From positions 12,109 to 25,594 of the forward strand of contig DBKW01000028.1 in NCBI GenBank assembly GCA_002298665.1: a stretch of 13,486 nucleotides of DNA, given 5' to 3'. Below the pieces are notes generated by a model. That model saw nothing but the letters and a program-made list of their open reading frames with translations. It was not told the origin of the DNA and searched no databases. This stretch comes from Verrucomicrobia bacterium UBA740. Lineage in GTDB: Bacteria; Verrucomicrobiota; Kiritimatiellia; RFP12; UBA1067. The position numbers and the translations under genes are program-made. This document shows, in pieces, positions 1 through 6,221 of the stretch; position 1 is the stretch's first letter; each line of letters opens with the position of its first letter.

Positions 1-70
1 CCACCCCGTTCTACTGGAACGGACGTGCGGTGCAGAAAGGAGGCGACTGTCTCATCACGGCCGGACGTGA
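1..70 (+). other. Left-edge sequence, possible tail of an upstream gene
   Basis: One forward frame, starting at base 3, is open from the left edge and shows the G/C wobble preference of the genes downstream, so it may be the end of a gene cut by the window. It has no stop before base 645, because it runs on in frame through the AT-rich island into the YchJ-like gene. The frame starting at base 2 stops at 68-70 but has a weaker wobble bias. A strong Shine-Dalgarno-like AAAGGAGG lies at 36-43 with no ATG, GTG or TTG at a suitable distance. No product can be named. Confidence 0.25.
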
Positions 71-97
71 ATTTGATATATATATATATTTCAAATT
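70..97. repeat. AT-rich inverted repeat with TA-dinucleotide core
   Basis: The 7-base arms AATTTGA (70-76) and TCAAATT (91-97) are perfect reverse complements around an alternating TA tract at 77-89. This is a sharp AT island in otherwise GC-rich DNA, immediately upstream of the promoter-like elements at 102-130. It could be an UP-like element, an easily melted region, an operator, or the remains of a terminator hairpin for the gene to the left. The symmetry is seen directly; the role is inference. Confidence 0.5.
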
Positions 98-101
98 TCA
101 A

Positions 102-130
102 GCGACAAAACGGCGAAAATATGGTAAAAT
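102..130 (+). promoter_or_regulatory. Sigma-70-type promoter with extended -10 for the gene cluster
   Basis: A -35-like GCGACA at 102-107 matches TTGACA in its last four bases. It is followed by a 17-base spacer and a -10-like TAAAAT at 125-130, which is preceded by TGG (122-124), an extended -10 signature. Transcription would be expected to start about 7 bases past the -10, at roughly 137-138, which is the ATG of the first gene. I see no comparable promoter in any later gap, so this may drive much of the cluster. Confidence 0.55.
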
Positions 131-137
131 AGTAGCT

Positions 138-647
138 ATGAATTTCAAAAAAGAAGATATGTGCCCGTGCAAGTCGGGCAAAACCTACGGTGAATGCTGC
201 GGTCCGATTCTGGACGGGTCCGTCCGGGCGCCGACGGCGGAAGCGCTGATGCGCGCGCGCTACTCGGCGTACGCGACCGAACAGGTGGATTTCCTTTACA
301 CGAGCGCGGTGCCGGCGGTACAGGCGGAATACGACAAGAACGTCTCGCTGGCCTGGAGCCGTGCGGCGGACTGGCTGGGGCTCGAGGTCGTGGACAAGGA
401 GAAGGGCGGGCCCGACGACGATACGGGCGTCGTCGAATTCCGCGCCATCTACGCCTCGAAGGGCGAGATCAGCGACCATCACGAACGGGCGACTTTCGTC
501 AAGGACGCCGAGGGCTGGAAGTTCAAGGACGGCGAGATGGTCGCGGAGAAGCCGGTGACGCGCGAGGAGCCCAAGGTCGGGCGAAACGACCCGTGCCCGT
601 GCGGATCCGGGAAGAAGTACAAGAAGTGCTGCGGACGCGGCAAATGA
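138..647 (+). CDS. ychJ: YchJ-like protein with two SEC-C zinc motifs
   Basis: This 169-aa protein matches the YchJ (UPF0225) layout, and E. coli YchJ is of similar length. It has an N-terminal SEC-C motif (C9-x-C11 and C20-C21), a central domain with the family-typical PTAEALMRARYSAY stretch near residues 32-45, and a second SEC-C motif (C153-x-C155 in DPCPCGSGKKYKKCC, then C164-C165). SEC-C motifs bind zinc and occur at the C-terminus of SecA; the function of YchJ itself is not established. The frame stays open upstream to a GTG at base 30. I chose ATG 138 because homology begins there and the upstream part translates the AT-rich promoter. No Shine-Dalgarno precedes ATG 138, and the promoter spacing suggests a leaderless message. 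The next gene starts 8 bases after the stop. Confidence 0.88.
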   Translation: MNFKKEDMCPCKSGKTYGECCGPILDGSVRAPTAEALMRARYSAYATEQVDFLYTSAVPAVQAEYDKNVSLAWSRAADWLGLEVVDKEKGGPDDDTGVVEFRAIYASKGEISDHHERATFVKDAEGWKFKDGEMVAEKPVTREEPKVGRNDPCPCGSGKKYKKCCGRGK

Positions 648-655
648 GGTAGTTT

Positions 656-1318
656 GTGAAAGCCGGAGCCTTTCTGTTCGATCTTGACGGCACGCTCATC
701 GATTCCGAGACGCTGTGGGCGCGCGCCATGGTGGACTGGATCGTCTCGCGCGGCGGCACCGCTTCGCTGGAGACGATCCTGCCGATCGTGGTCGGCCGCA
801 GCTGGATAGACGTCGACCGGGAGCTGCACGCCGAATGGCCGTGCCTGGGCGAAACGACGCCGCAGGAGGACGCCCTCGTTTTGCGGAAGTTCTACGCGGC
901 TTTGGCGGGCGATCCGCGCGAATTGTGCATTCCGGAGTCCGTCGCGTTCTTCCGCAAGGCGGCGGCGGTGGCGCCGTGCGCAATCGTCTCGGGTTCGCCG
1001 CACGACGACATCCTGTTGGCGGCGGAGGCGTGCGGCATACGCGACAAGCTCGCGCTCGTGCTGGGCGCGGGCGAATACGCCGCGGGCAAGCCGAGCCCGT
1101 CCGGCTATCTGAAGGCGGCGGAGATTCTGGGCGTGAACCCGGCGGATTGCGTCGTCGTGGAGGATTCGACGGCCGGCGTGGCGGCGGGGGTCGCCGCGGG
1201 CATGAAGGTCGTGGCGCTGGACCGCGGCGGGACGCTTCCCCAGGACCATGCGGGGGCGACCTGGCGCGTGAAGGATTTGCTGGACCTTGATTTCGAGAAG
1301 GAGTTTGCGGGAGAATGA
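656..1318 (+). CDS. HAD-superfamily phosphatase, beta-phosphoglucomutase-like
   Basis: This 220-aa protein has all four haloacid dehalogenase motifs. These are motif I D9-L-D11-G-T, with the nucleophile and acid/base aspartates; motif II S112 in VSGSP; motif III K145 in GKPSPSGY; and motif IV E169-D170 in VEDSTAGV. The cap domain sits between motifs I and II, roughly residues 17-90, as in subfamily IA phosphatases and phosphomutases such as beta-phosphoglucomutase and 2-deoxyglucose-6-phosphatase. It is a cytoplasmic Mg-dependent phosphotransferase, most likely on a sugar phosphate, but the exact substrate cannot be read from the sequence. The start is GTG at 656, supported by GAGG at 646-649 with a 6-base spacer. 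The stop overlaps the next start by ATGA (1315-1318), which implies translational coupling. Confidence 0.88.
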   Translation: MKAGAFLFDLDGTLIDSETLWARAMVDWIVSRGGTASLETILPIVVGRSWIDVDRELHAEWPCLGETTPQEDALVLRKFYAALAGDPRELCIPESVAFFRKAAAVAPCAIVSGSPHDDILLAAEACGIRDKLALVLGAGEYAAGKPSPSGYLKAAEILGVNPADCVVVEDSTAGVAAGVAAGMKVVALDRGGTLPQDHAGATWRVKDLLDLDFEKEFAGE

Positions 1319-1860
1319 GTTCGAATCCCGATTTCGACCGGTGGTACGCCGCGCGGCACATGCGCGAGGTTCTGCGCCCGGAAAAGCGGCTGGAGACGTT
1401 CGGCAGCACGCTGATCAACTACAGCCTCGTGTCGGAGCTGGCGGACCATCCGGGCAAGGTGCGCGTGCGCGAAGGACGCCTGGAGGCGCATCCGCCGCGG
1501 ATCATCGTGCCGCATCTGGACGCGATCACGGCGGAAGGCTTCGGCGAAGAGGCGAAGCAGTATCTGGAGTTTCTGAAGCTGCACGAGAAGGAGTTGCGCA
1601 TTCTGTGCTACGGGTGCCATCTGCGGCGGGACAACTTCTCGGAGCAGATCCTGACGGGCACGCCGGACGCGATCGCGCACCAGGTCGTGGACGAAGTCCG
1701 CGCGAAGGCGACGCCCCGCGCGGCGGTCCTCATCGGCGAAGACGAGCCGTGGGACGTGTCGATCATCGAGCTCTGGCGGCGGGAAGTCGTGCGGAGCGCC
1801 CGGGGCAATGTCGCCGAGCTGCGCCAGAAGGGCGGGCTCTTCAAGGATGGAGAAAAGTAA
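1315..1860 (+). CDS. Conserved-looking protein of unknown function, 181 aa
   Basis: I do not recognise the family. The protein is soluble in appearance, with no signal peptide or membrane segment. Its N-terminal third is charged (DRWYAARHMREVL near residues 8-20), followed by a PRIIVPHLDAIT strand-like stretch (61-72), a CYGCH motif at 98-102 that could bind a metal or be redox active, and an alternating helix/strand C-terminal half. It starts in the ATGA overlap with the HAD phosphatase gene and has AAGGAG at 1298-1303. It ends 5 bases before parA, so it is probably co-translated with both. The wobble bias matches its neighbours, which supports real coding. Any function would be a guess. Confidence 0.8.
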   Translation: MSSNPDFDRWYAARHMREVLRPEKRLETFGSTLINYSLVSELADHPGKVRVREGRLEAHPPRIIVPHLDAITAEGFGEEAKQYLEFLKLHEKELRILCYGCHLRRDNFSEQILTGTPDAIAHQVVDEVRAKATPRAAVLIGEDEPWDVSIIELWRREVVRSARGNVAELRQKGGLFKDGEK

Positions 1861-1865
1861 GCGTT

Positions 1866-2687
1866 ATGGAACGTAGGACAAAGACCATTGCAATAGCCAA
1901 CCAGAAAGGCGGCGTCGGGAAAACGACAACGGTCGTCAATCTGGCCGCGGCGCTTTCGGCGCGCAAACGGACGGTGCTCGTCGTCGACCTGGATCCGCAG
2001 GCGCACGCGACGCTGGGGCTGGGGCTCGAGAAACAGCCGGGCGTTTCGCTCTACCCCGTCCTGCTGGGGGAAAAGGACGTGGCGGACGTCATCCAGCCCA
2101 CGAAGTGGAGCAATCTGAACGTGATACCGTCCGAAGTCGATCTGGCGGGCGCGGAGCTCGAATTCGGGACGCGCGAGGACCGTCTGCAGATGATCGGCGC
2201 GGCGCTCGAGCCGGTCAAAAAGTCCGGCGCGTTCGACTACATCCTGCTGGACTGCCCGCCCTCGCTCGGGATCGTGATGACCAGTTCGCTCGTCGCATCG
2301 GACGGGGTGCTCATTCCGATCCAGGCGGAGTTTTTGGCGATGGACGGGCTGGCGCTGATCACGAATTCGATCGCGCGCATCCAGCAGAGCGTGAATCCGC
2401 GCCTGGAGCTCAACGGCATCGTCTTCACGATGGTGAACGCGGTGGCGCGCCTGACGCAGGACGTCATGCACGAGGTCCGGGGGCATTTCGGCGAGAAAGT
2501 CTACGAAACGACGATTCCGCGCAATGTGCGCGTTTCGGAGGCGCCGTCCATGGGCGTGCCGGTCGTCTTCCTGGACCCGCGCTCGAAGGGCGCGGAGAGC
2601 TACCGGGCGTTCGCCTGGGAATTCATGGCGAAGAATCCGACGCGTTTCGACGCGTCCGCGGCACCCGACGGGGAGCGGAATGGCTGA
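1866..2687 (+). CDS. parA: ParA/Soj-family chromosome partitioning ATPase
   Basis: This 273-aa protein is a typical ParA/Soj ATPase. It has a deviant Walker A KGGVGKTT (residues 14-21) with the signature lysine, the switch motif DLDPQ (41-45), Walker B leading to D129 in LLDCPPS, and the family-typical TIPRNVRVSEAPSMG (216-230). ParA dimerises on ATP, binds DNA non-specifically and moves ParB-parS complexes during chromosome segregation. No ParB gene or clear parS site is visible in this window, so the partner is elsewhere or the protein is an orphan. The frame is open upstream to 1287, but homology begins at ATG 1866, which also follows the previous stop by 5 bases. Its last codons overlap a possible small gene at 2680. 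Confidence 0.93.
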   Translation: MERRTKTIAIANQKGGVGKTTTVVNLAAALSARKRTVLVVDLDPQAHATLGLGLEKQPGVSLYPVLLGEKDVADVIQPTKWSNLNVIPSEVDLAGAELEFGTREDRLQMIGAALEPVKKSGAFDYILLDCPPSLGIVMTSSLVASDGVLIPIQAEFLAMDGLALITNSIARIQQSVNPRLELNGIVFTMVNAVARLTQDVMHEVRGHFGEKVYETTIPRNVRVSEAPSMGVPVVFLDPRSKGAESYRAFAWEFMAKNPTRFDASAAPDGERNG

Positions 2688-2820
2688 CGGGGACTACGAG
2701 CGCCGCGGACCGCGCGAGGCGGAACTGAAGAGGCTTGCGCGCCTTCTGGACGCGGCGCACGAAAGGTCCAAAGAGAGGAAAGACGCCCCACCGCATGAGA
2801 ATACGCCTGTACATCAATGA
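2680..2820 (+). CDS. Possible small hydrophilic protein, 46 aa
   Basis: A short open frame starts at ATG 2680, overlapping the parA stop by 8 bases, and ends at TGA 2818-2820, 26 bases inside nadK. GGGGAG at 2670-2675 gives a good ribosome-binding site with a 4-base spacer. The product is very charged, with a likely helix (REAELKRLARLLDAAHERSK, residues 12-31) and no cysteines or hydrophobic segment. It fills a 107-base gap between parA and nadK in a cluster that otherwise has almost no gaps, and its overlap style matches that of its neighbours. I recognise no family. It may instead only keep ribosomes moving from parA to nadK. Confidence 0.45.
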   Translation: MADGDYERRGPREAELKRLARLLDAAHERSKERKDAPPHENTPVHQ

Positions 2821-3595
2821 GACGAACCCGCGCGCGAAAGCCGTGGCGGCCACCCTGGCGCGGCAGGCGCAGGCGCTGGGACTGACGGTCGTCGCGGACG
2901 ATTCGGCGGAGGCGGTTCTCGTGCTGGGCGGCGACGGGACGATCCTGCGGGCGGTCCGGACGTATCCGGCCCTGCCGCTTCTGGGCTTCAATCTCGGCGG
3001 GCTCGGCTATCTCTCGAGCGTGGAGGAGAAGGATTTCGACCTGGCGCTCGGGATGCTGGCCGCGCGGCGCTACAAAATCGCCGAACGGACGATGCTGTGC
3101 GTGGCGAAGGAGTGTTCGGCGGCGACGCACGCGGCGCTCAACGACATCGTCGTCATGCGCGAGAAGACGGGCCATGCGCTCGTCCTGGACGTGACGAGCC
3201 AAGGGCACGCGGCGACGCGCTACATGGCCGACGGCATCATCGTCGCGACGCCCACCGGGTCGACGGCGTATTCGTTGGCGGCGGGCGGACCCGTCCTCAT
3301 GCCGGACTCCGCGGCGTTCGTGGTGACGCCGATGAGCCCGCACGCGCTGGGCGTGCGCCCGATTGTGGTGAGCGACGCGGTGACGCTCACGATCACGCCG
3401 CGGGAACGGGAGAACCGCCCGGTGGAGAATGTCGGCGTGTATGCGGACGGCGAGCGGGCGCTCGGCGTGGGGGCGGACGAGACGGTCGTCATCGCCAAGG
3501 CGCCCCGGGGCGCGTCGTTCATCGAATTGGAAGGCTACGACCCGCACGAGGTGCTGAGCCGCAAACTGGGCTGGTCGGGGACGTGTGTAAAATGA
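2795..3595 (+). CDS. nadK: NAD kinase (ATP-NAD kinase)
   Basis: This 266-aa enzyme phosphorylates NAD to NADP, the only route to NADP in most bacteria. It carries the diagnostic GGDGT (residues 45-49) of the nucleotide site, LNDIVV (115-120) with N116-D117 for NAD ribose contact, the second conserved block TPTGSTAYSLAAGGP (152-166), and SPHAL...RPIVV (181-192). It is slightly shorter than the usual 290-300 aa because the N-terminal domain is compact. ATG 2795 is chosen because the sequence there (MRIRLYINE) begins the first strand of the Rossmann-like domain. An in-frame ATG at 2735 would add an arginine-rich tail with no sign of homology. Its stop overlaps the next gene by ATGA (3592-3595). 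Confidence 0.95.
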   Translation: MRIRLYINETNPRAKAVAATLARQAQALGLTVVADDSAEAVLVLGGDGTILRAVRTYPALPLLGFNLGGLGYLSSVEEKDFDLALGMLAARRYKIAERTMLCVAKECSAATHAALNDIVVMREKTGHALVLDVTSQGHAATRYMADGIIVATPTGSTAYSLAAGGPVLMPDSAAFVVTPMSPHALGVRPIVVSDAVTLTITPRERENRPVENVGVYADGERALGVGADETVVIAKAPRGASFIELEGYDPHEVLSRKLGWSGTCVK

Positions 3596-4518
3596 CGATA
3601 GAAGAACTGAACAAACTGGTCGACAAGGGCGAGATAGACGAGTTCATCCGCGTGTGCGAGGCGCGGCAGGTCAAGCACCTGTCGAAGATCGCGGACGATA
3701 TTTCCGCGCGGGGCGGCGTCCGGCTCGTGCTGCTGGCCGGCGCGTCCTCGGCGGGCAAGACGACGACGTCCAAGCGGCTGTGCACGCAGCTTCGGGTGAA
3801 CGGGTGCGAAGCCGTCCATCTTTCGACGGACGACTATTTTGTGGGCGACGCGCACAATCCGCGCGACGCCAACGGCGAATTCGACTACGAATGCGTGGAA
3901 TGCGTGGACCGCGACCGGCTTTTGTCCGACCTCGGACTTCTGCTCAAGGGGCGCGCCGTGCGTTTGCGCGGATTCAACTTCCACCGGCACGAGGGGTTCG
4001 ACCGCAAGGAGGAGACGGTGCTCTCCAAAGGCGGAATCGTCATACTGGAAGGCATCCACGCGCTGAATCCCGTTTTGACGCCGAAACTACCGGACGCGGC
4101 GGTCTACCGCATGTTTGTCGAACCGCGGACGCAGCTGGAGGTTTTCGTGCATACGCGCCTCCCCTCCACGGACGGACGGCTTTTGCGGCGGCTTGTGCGC
4201 GACAACCAATTCCGCAAGTTGAGCCCGACGGAGACGTTCCGGATGTGGCCGAAGGTGCTGGACGGGGAACGCCTCTGGATAGACCCGTTCAAGAACGACG
4301 TCGACGCGTTCTTCGACAGCGGCCTCGAGTACGAGCTGGCCGTCTTGAAGAATTTCGTGGCCGGATTGCTGGAGATCGTGCGGCGGAAGATGCCGGGGGA
4401 AGTCAAGGCGGAGTTCCTCTTCGAACTGCTCTCGGTCGTTCACGACACCGACCCGACGAAGGTGCCGGGCGATTCCATACTGCGCGAGACAATCGGCGGC
4501 AGCCAGCTGGATTACTGA
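3592..4518 (+). CDS. Uridine kinase/phosphoribulokinase-family nucleoside kinase, lacking the TGS half
   Basis: This 308-aa P-loop kinase has Walker A GASSAGKTT (residues 50-58), the substrate-site STDDYF (78-83), EGIHALNP (153-160), and the lid-type RLLRRLVRD region near 193-201. Its C-terminal half, including DNQFRK, MWPKVLDGE and SILRETIGGS near the end, closely resembles the kinase module of roughly 550-aa bacterial nucleoside kinases. Those begin with a TGS/threonyl-tRNA-synthetase-like domain; here only about 45 residues precede the P-loop. The likely reaction is phosphorylation of uridine, cytidine or a related nucleoside in salvage, but the substrate is unproven. No Shine-Dalgarno is evident, so translation is probably coupled to nadK through the ATGA overlap. 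A 26-base gap with a strong ribosome-binding site separates it from the transporter gene. Confidence 0.87.
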   Translation: MTIEELNKLVDKGEIDEFIRVCEARQVKHLSKIADDISARGGVRLVLLAGASSAGKTTTSKRLCTQLRVNGCEAVHLSTDDYFVGDAHNPRDANGEFDYECVECVDRDRLLSDLGLLLKGRAVRLRGFNFHRHEGFDRKEETVLSKGGIVILEGIHALNPVLTPKLPDAAVYRMFVEPRTQLEVFVHTRLPSTDGRLLRRLVRDNQFRKLSPTETFRMWPKVLDGERLWIDPFKNDVDAFFDSGLEYELAVLKNFVAGLLEIVRRKMPGEVKAEFLFELLSVVHDTDPTKVPGDSILRETIGGSQLDY

Positions 4519-4530
4519 GAACACCCACAA

Positions 4531-4539
4531 AGGAAAGGA
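4531..4539 (+). promoter_or_regulatory. Ribosome binding site of the MFS transporter gene
   Basis: The purine run AGGAAAGGA lies 5 bases before ATG 4545, in the 26-base gap after the nucleoside kinase gene. It fixes the transporter start, although the frame is open far upstream through the kinase gene. No promoter or terminator is visible in this gap. Confidence 0.7.
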
Positions 4540-4544
4540 CCGAC

Positions 4545-6221
4545 ATGAACATTCCTGCAACGACCCTCTCGTCCGGCGTGCGACGCTATGCCAAGTTCCT
4601 GCTCTGCATGTCCGGTCTCGGTGGACTTCTGTACGGCGTGGACGTGGGCGTGATCGCCGCTGCCCTCCCCTACATCGAGCGGACGACGACGTTCACCGCG
4701 GACGAGATCGGGCTTGTCGTCGGCATGGCGCTTTGGGGGTCCCTCCCGGCTTCGCTCGTGGCGGGGCTCTTCGCCGAGTGGTTCGGGCGCAAGCGTATGA
4801 TCATCGTCTCGGCGCTCCTGTTCCTGGCTTCGCTGCCCATCGTATGCGCCGCGGGCTGGTTCCCGGGCGGCAATCTGTGGCTGATGGTCGGCGGGCGCGC
4901 GTTGCAGGGCGCATCGGCGGGGCTTTTCGGCGTTATTGTGCCGATGTATCTGGCTGAATGCCTGGACGCGGACTCGCGCGGCAAAGGCACGGGCATCTTC
5001 CAGCTCATGCTGACGATCGGACTTGTTTTCGTCGCGGTCGTCGGGTTCGCCGTCACGTATTTCGTCGGCGACGCCCGGAAGGCCGTCGAGGAGAAAGCCC
5101 GCGCGCACAATCTGATCGTCTACGAGCAAAAGACGGATGCGCAAAACGAGCCAGTGTGGCAGGTGGACGCGGCGGGGAAGAAAGAGCCGGTTCTCGTGCC
5201 CAAACGCGCCAAGGACGGGCAAACGATTGTCGACGACAAGAAGATCGATTTCGACTTCATCCGCCGCACGATCCCCCCGTCCCAGCTGCATTCCTGGGTC
5301 CGCGCCTGGCAGGCGATCTTCTTCCTGTCGTGCATCCCCGGCCTCGTCCTTTTCTTCGGCGCGTTCCGGCTCAAGGAGTCCGCGCGCTGGCTCTACAGGA
5401 AGGGACGCATGGCGGAAGCGCACGCGGCGCTCGCCGCCAACAACGGCGAGGAGCGGGCTCAGGCGATTCTCGCGGACATGATCGCCGCGGACAAGGCGGC
5501 GGAGGCGGAGAAGGCGAAGAATGCGGCGGCGACCGATTCGCTCCTCCAGCGGAAATACGTCATTCCGTTCATCCTGGCGGTCATCGTCCTCGCGTGCACG
5601 CAAACGACGGGTATCAATTCCGTCCTCAACTACTCGGTCACGATATTCCAGAAGACCGGGATGCCGGGCGCCTTCGCGAACATTTCGGATGTCGGGGTGA
5701 AGGTCATGAACTGCGCGCTGACGATCGTCGCCTGCATGTTGGTGGACAAGAAAGGCCGCAAGTTCCTCCTGGAAATCGGGACGCTCGGCATCATCTTCGG
5801 GCTTTGCGGCGTGGGCGCGATATTCTTCGCCATCTCCAAGGGGTGGGTGGCCGCGTCTTTGACGACGGGCATTCTCGCGACGATCTTCTTCTTCGCGTAC
5901 ATCAGCTTCTACGCGGTGGGCCCCGGCGTGTGCGTCTGGCTGGCCCTCACCGAATTGATGCCCACGCGCATACGCGCCAACGGCATCGCCATCGCCATGA
6001 TCATCAACCAGGGCATTTCGGCGTTGATCGCGACGGTGTTCCCGCAGTGGTGCGCCTCGACGCACGACAACGGCAGCGTCTTCTTCGTGCTGGCCGGCTT
6101 TACGGTCGTTTACTTCATAACCGCGGCGTTCTTCCTGCCGGAGACGAAGGGGCGCACGCTCGAGGAGGTCGAACAGTATTTCACGACGGGCAAGATGCCC
6201 CCGCAGAAGCAAAAGACATGA
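4545..6221 (+). CDS. Sugar-porter family MFS transporter with enlarged TM5-TM6 loop
   Basis: This 558-aa membrane protein has about twelve hydrophobic segments and the full sugar-porter signature set. The motifs are EWFGRKR (78-84), RALQGASAG (118-126), PMYLAE (133-138), ESARWLYRKGR (278-288), TQTTGIN (352-358), DKKGRK (401-406), GPGVCVW...TELMP..IRANG (459-480) and PETKGRTLEEVE (532-543). Family members such as XylE and GLUT-type porters move hexoses or pentoses, often with protons. In the QQxxGIN element the first glutamine is threonine (T352), so the substrate may differ from XylE's. It is longer than the usual 450-490 aa because of a hydrophilic loop at about residues 175-250. An alanine/lysine-rich cytoplasmic linker (about 300-335) also precedes TM7. 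It overlaps the next gene by ATGA. Confidence 0.93.
   Translation: MNIPATTLSSGVRRYAKFLLCMSGLGGLLYGVDVGVIAAALPYIERTTTFTADEIGLVVGMALWGSLPASLVAGLFAEWFGRKRMIIVSALLFLASLPIVCAAGWFPGGNLWLMVGGRALQGASAGLFGVIVPMYLAECLDADSRGKGTGIFQLMLTIGLVFVAVVGFAVTYFVGDARKAVEEKARAHNLIVYEQKTDAQNEPVWQVDAAGKKEPVLVPKRAKDGQTIVDDKKIDFDFIRRTIPPSQLHSWVRAWQAIFFLSCIPGLVLFFGAFRLKESARWLYRKGRMAEAHAALAANNGEERAQAILADMIAADKAAEAEKAKNAAATDSLLQRKYVIPFILAVIVLACTQTTGINSVLNYSVTIFQKTGMPGAFANISDVGVKVMNCALTIVACMLVDKKGRKFLLEIGTLGIIFGLCGVGAIFFAISKGWVAASLTTGILATIFFFAYISFYAVGPGVCVWLALTELMPTRIRANGIAIAMIINQGISALIATVFPQWCASTHDNGSVFFVLAGFTVVYFITAAFFLPETKGRTLEEVEQYFTTGKMPPQKQKT

Noticed and set aside
36..43. AAAGGAGG as the ribosome-binding site of a hidden short gene
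   Set aside because: No ATG, GTG or TTG follows at 5-10 bases; a CTG at 47 would give only a 7-residue peptide ending at 68-70.
1287..1865. N-terminal extension of ParA through the preceding gene
   Set aside because: The frame is open, but it is a shadow of the 181-aa gene, and ParA homology begins directly at ATG 1866.
2735..2794. Longer nadK starting at ATG 2735
   Set aside because: The extra 20 residues are arginine-rich and show no homology to the family; they overlap the better-supported small frame, and nadK homology begins at ATG 2795.
4512..6212. A 566-codon minus-strand open frame opposite the MFS gene
   Set aside because: The product is a charged, low-complexity shadow of the transporter gene, which has all its family motifs on the + strand.
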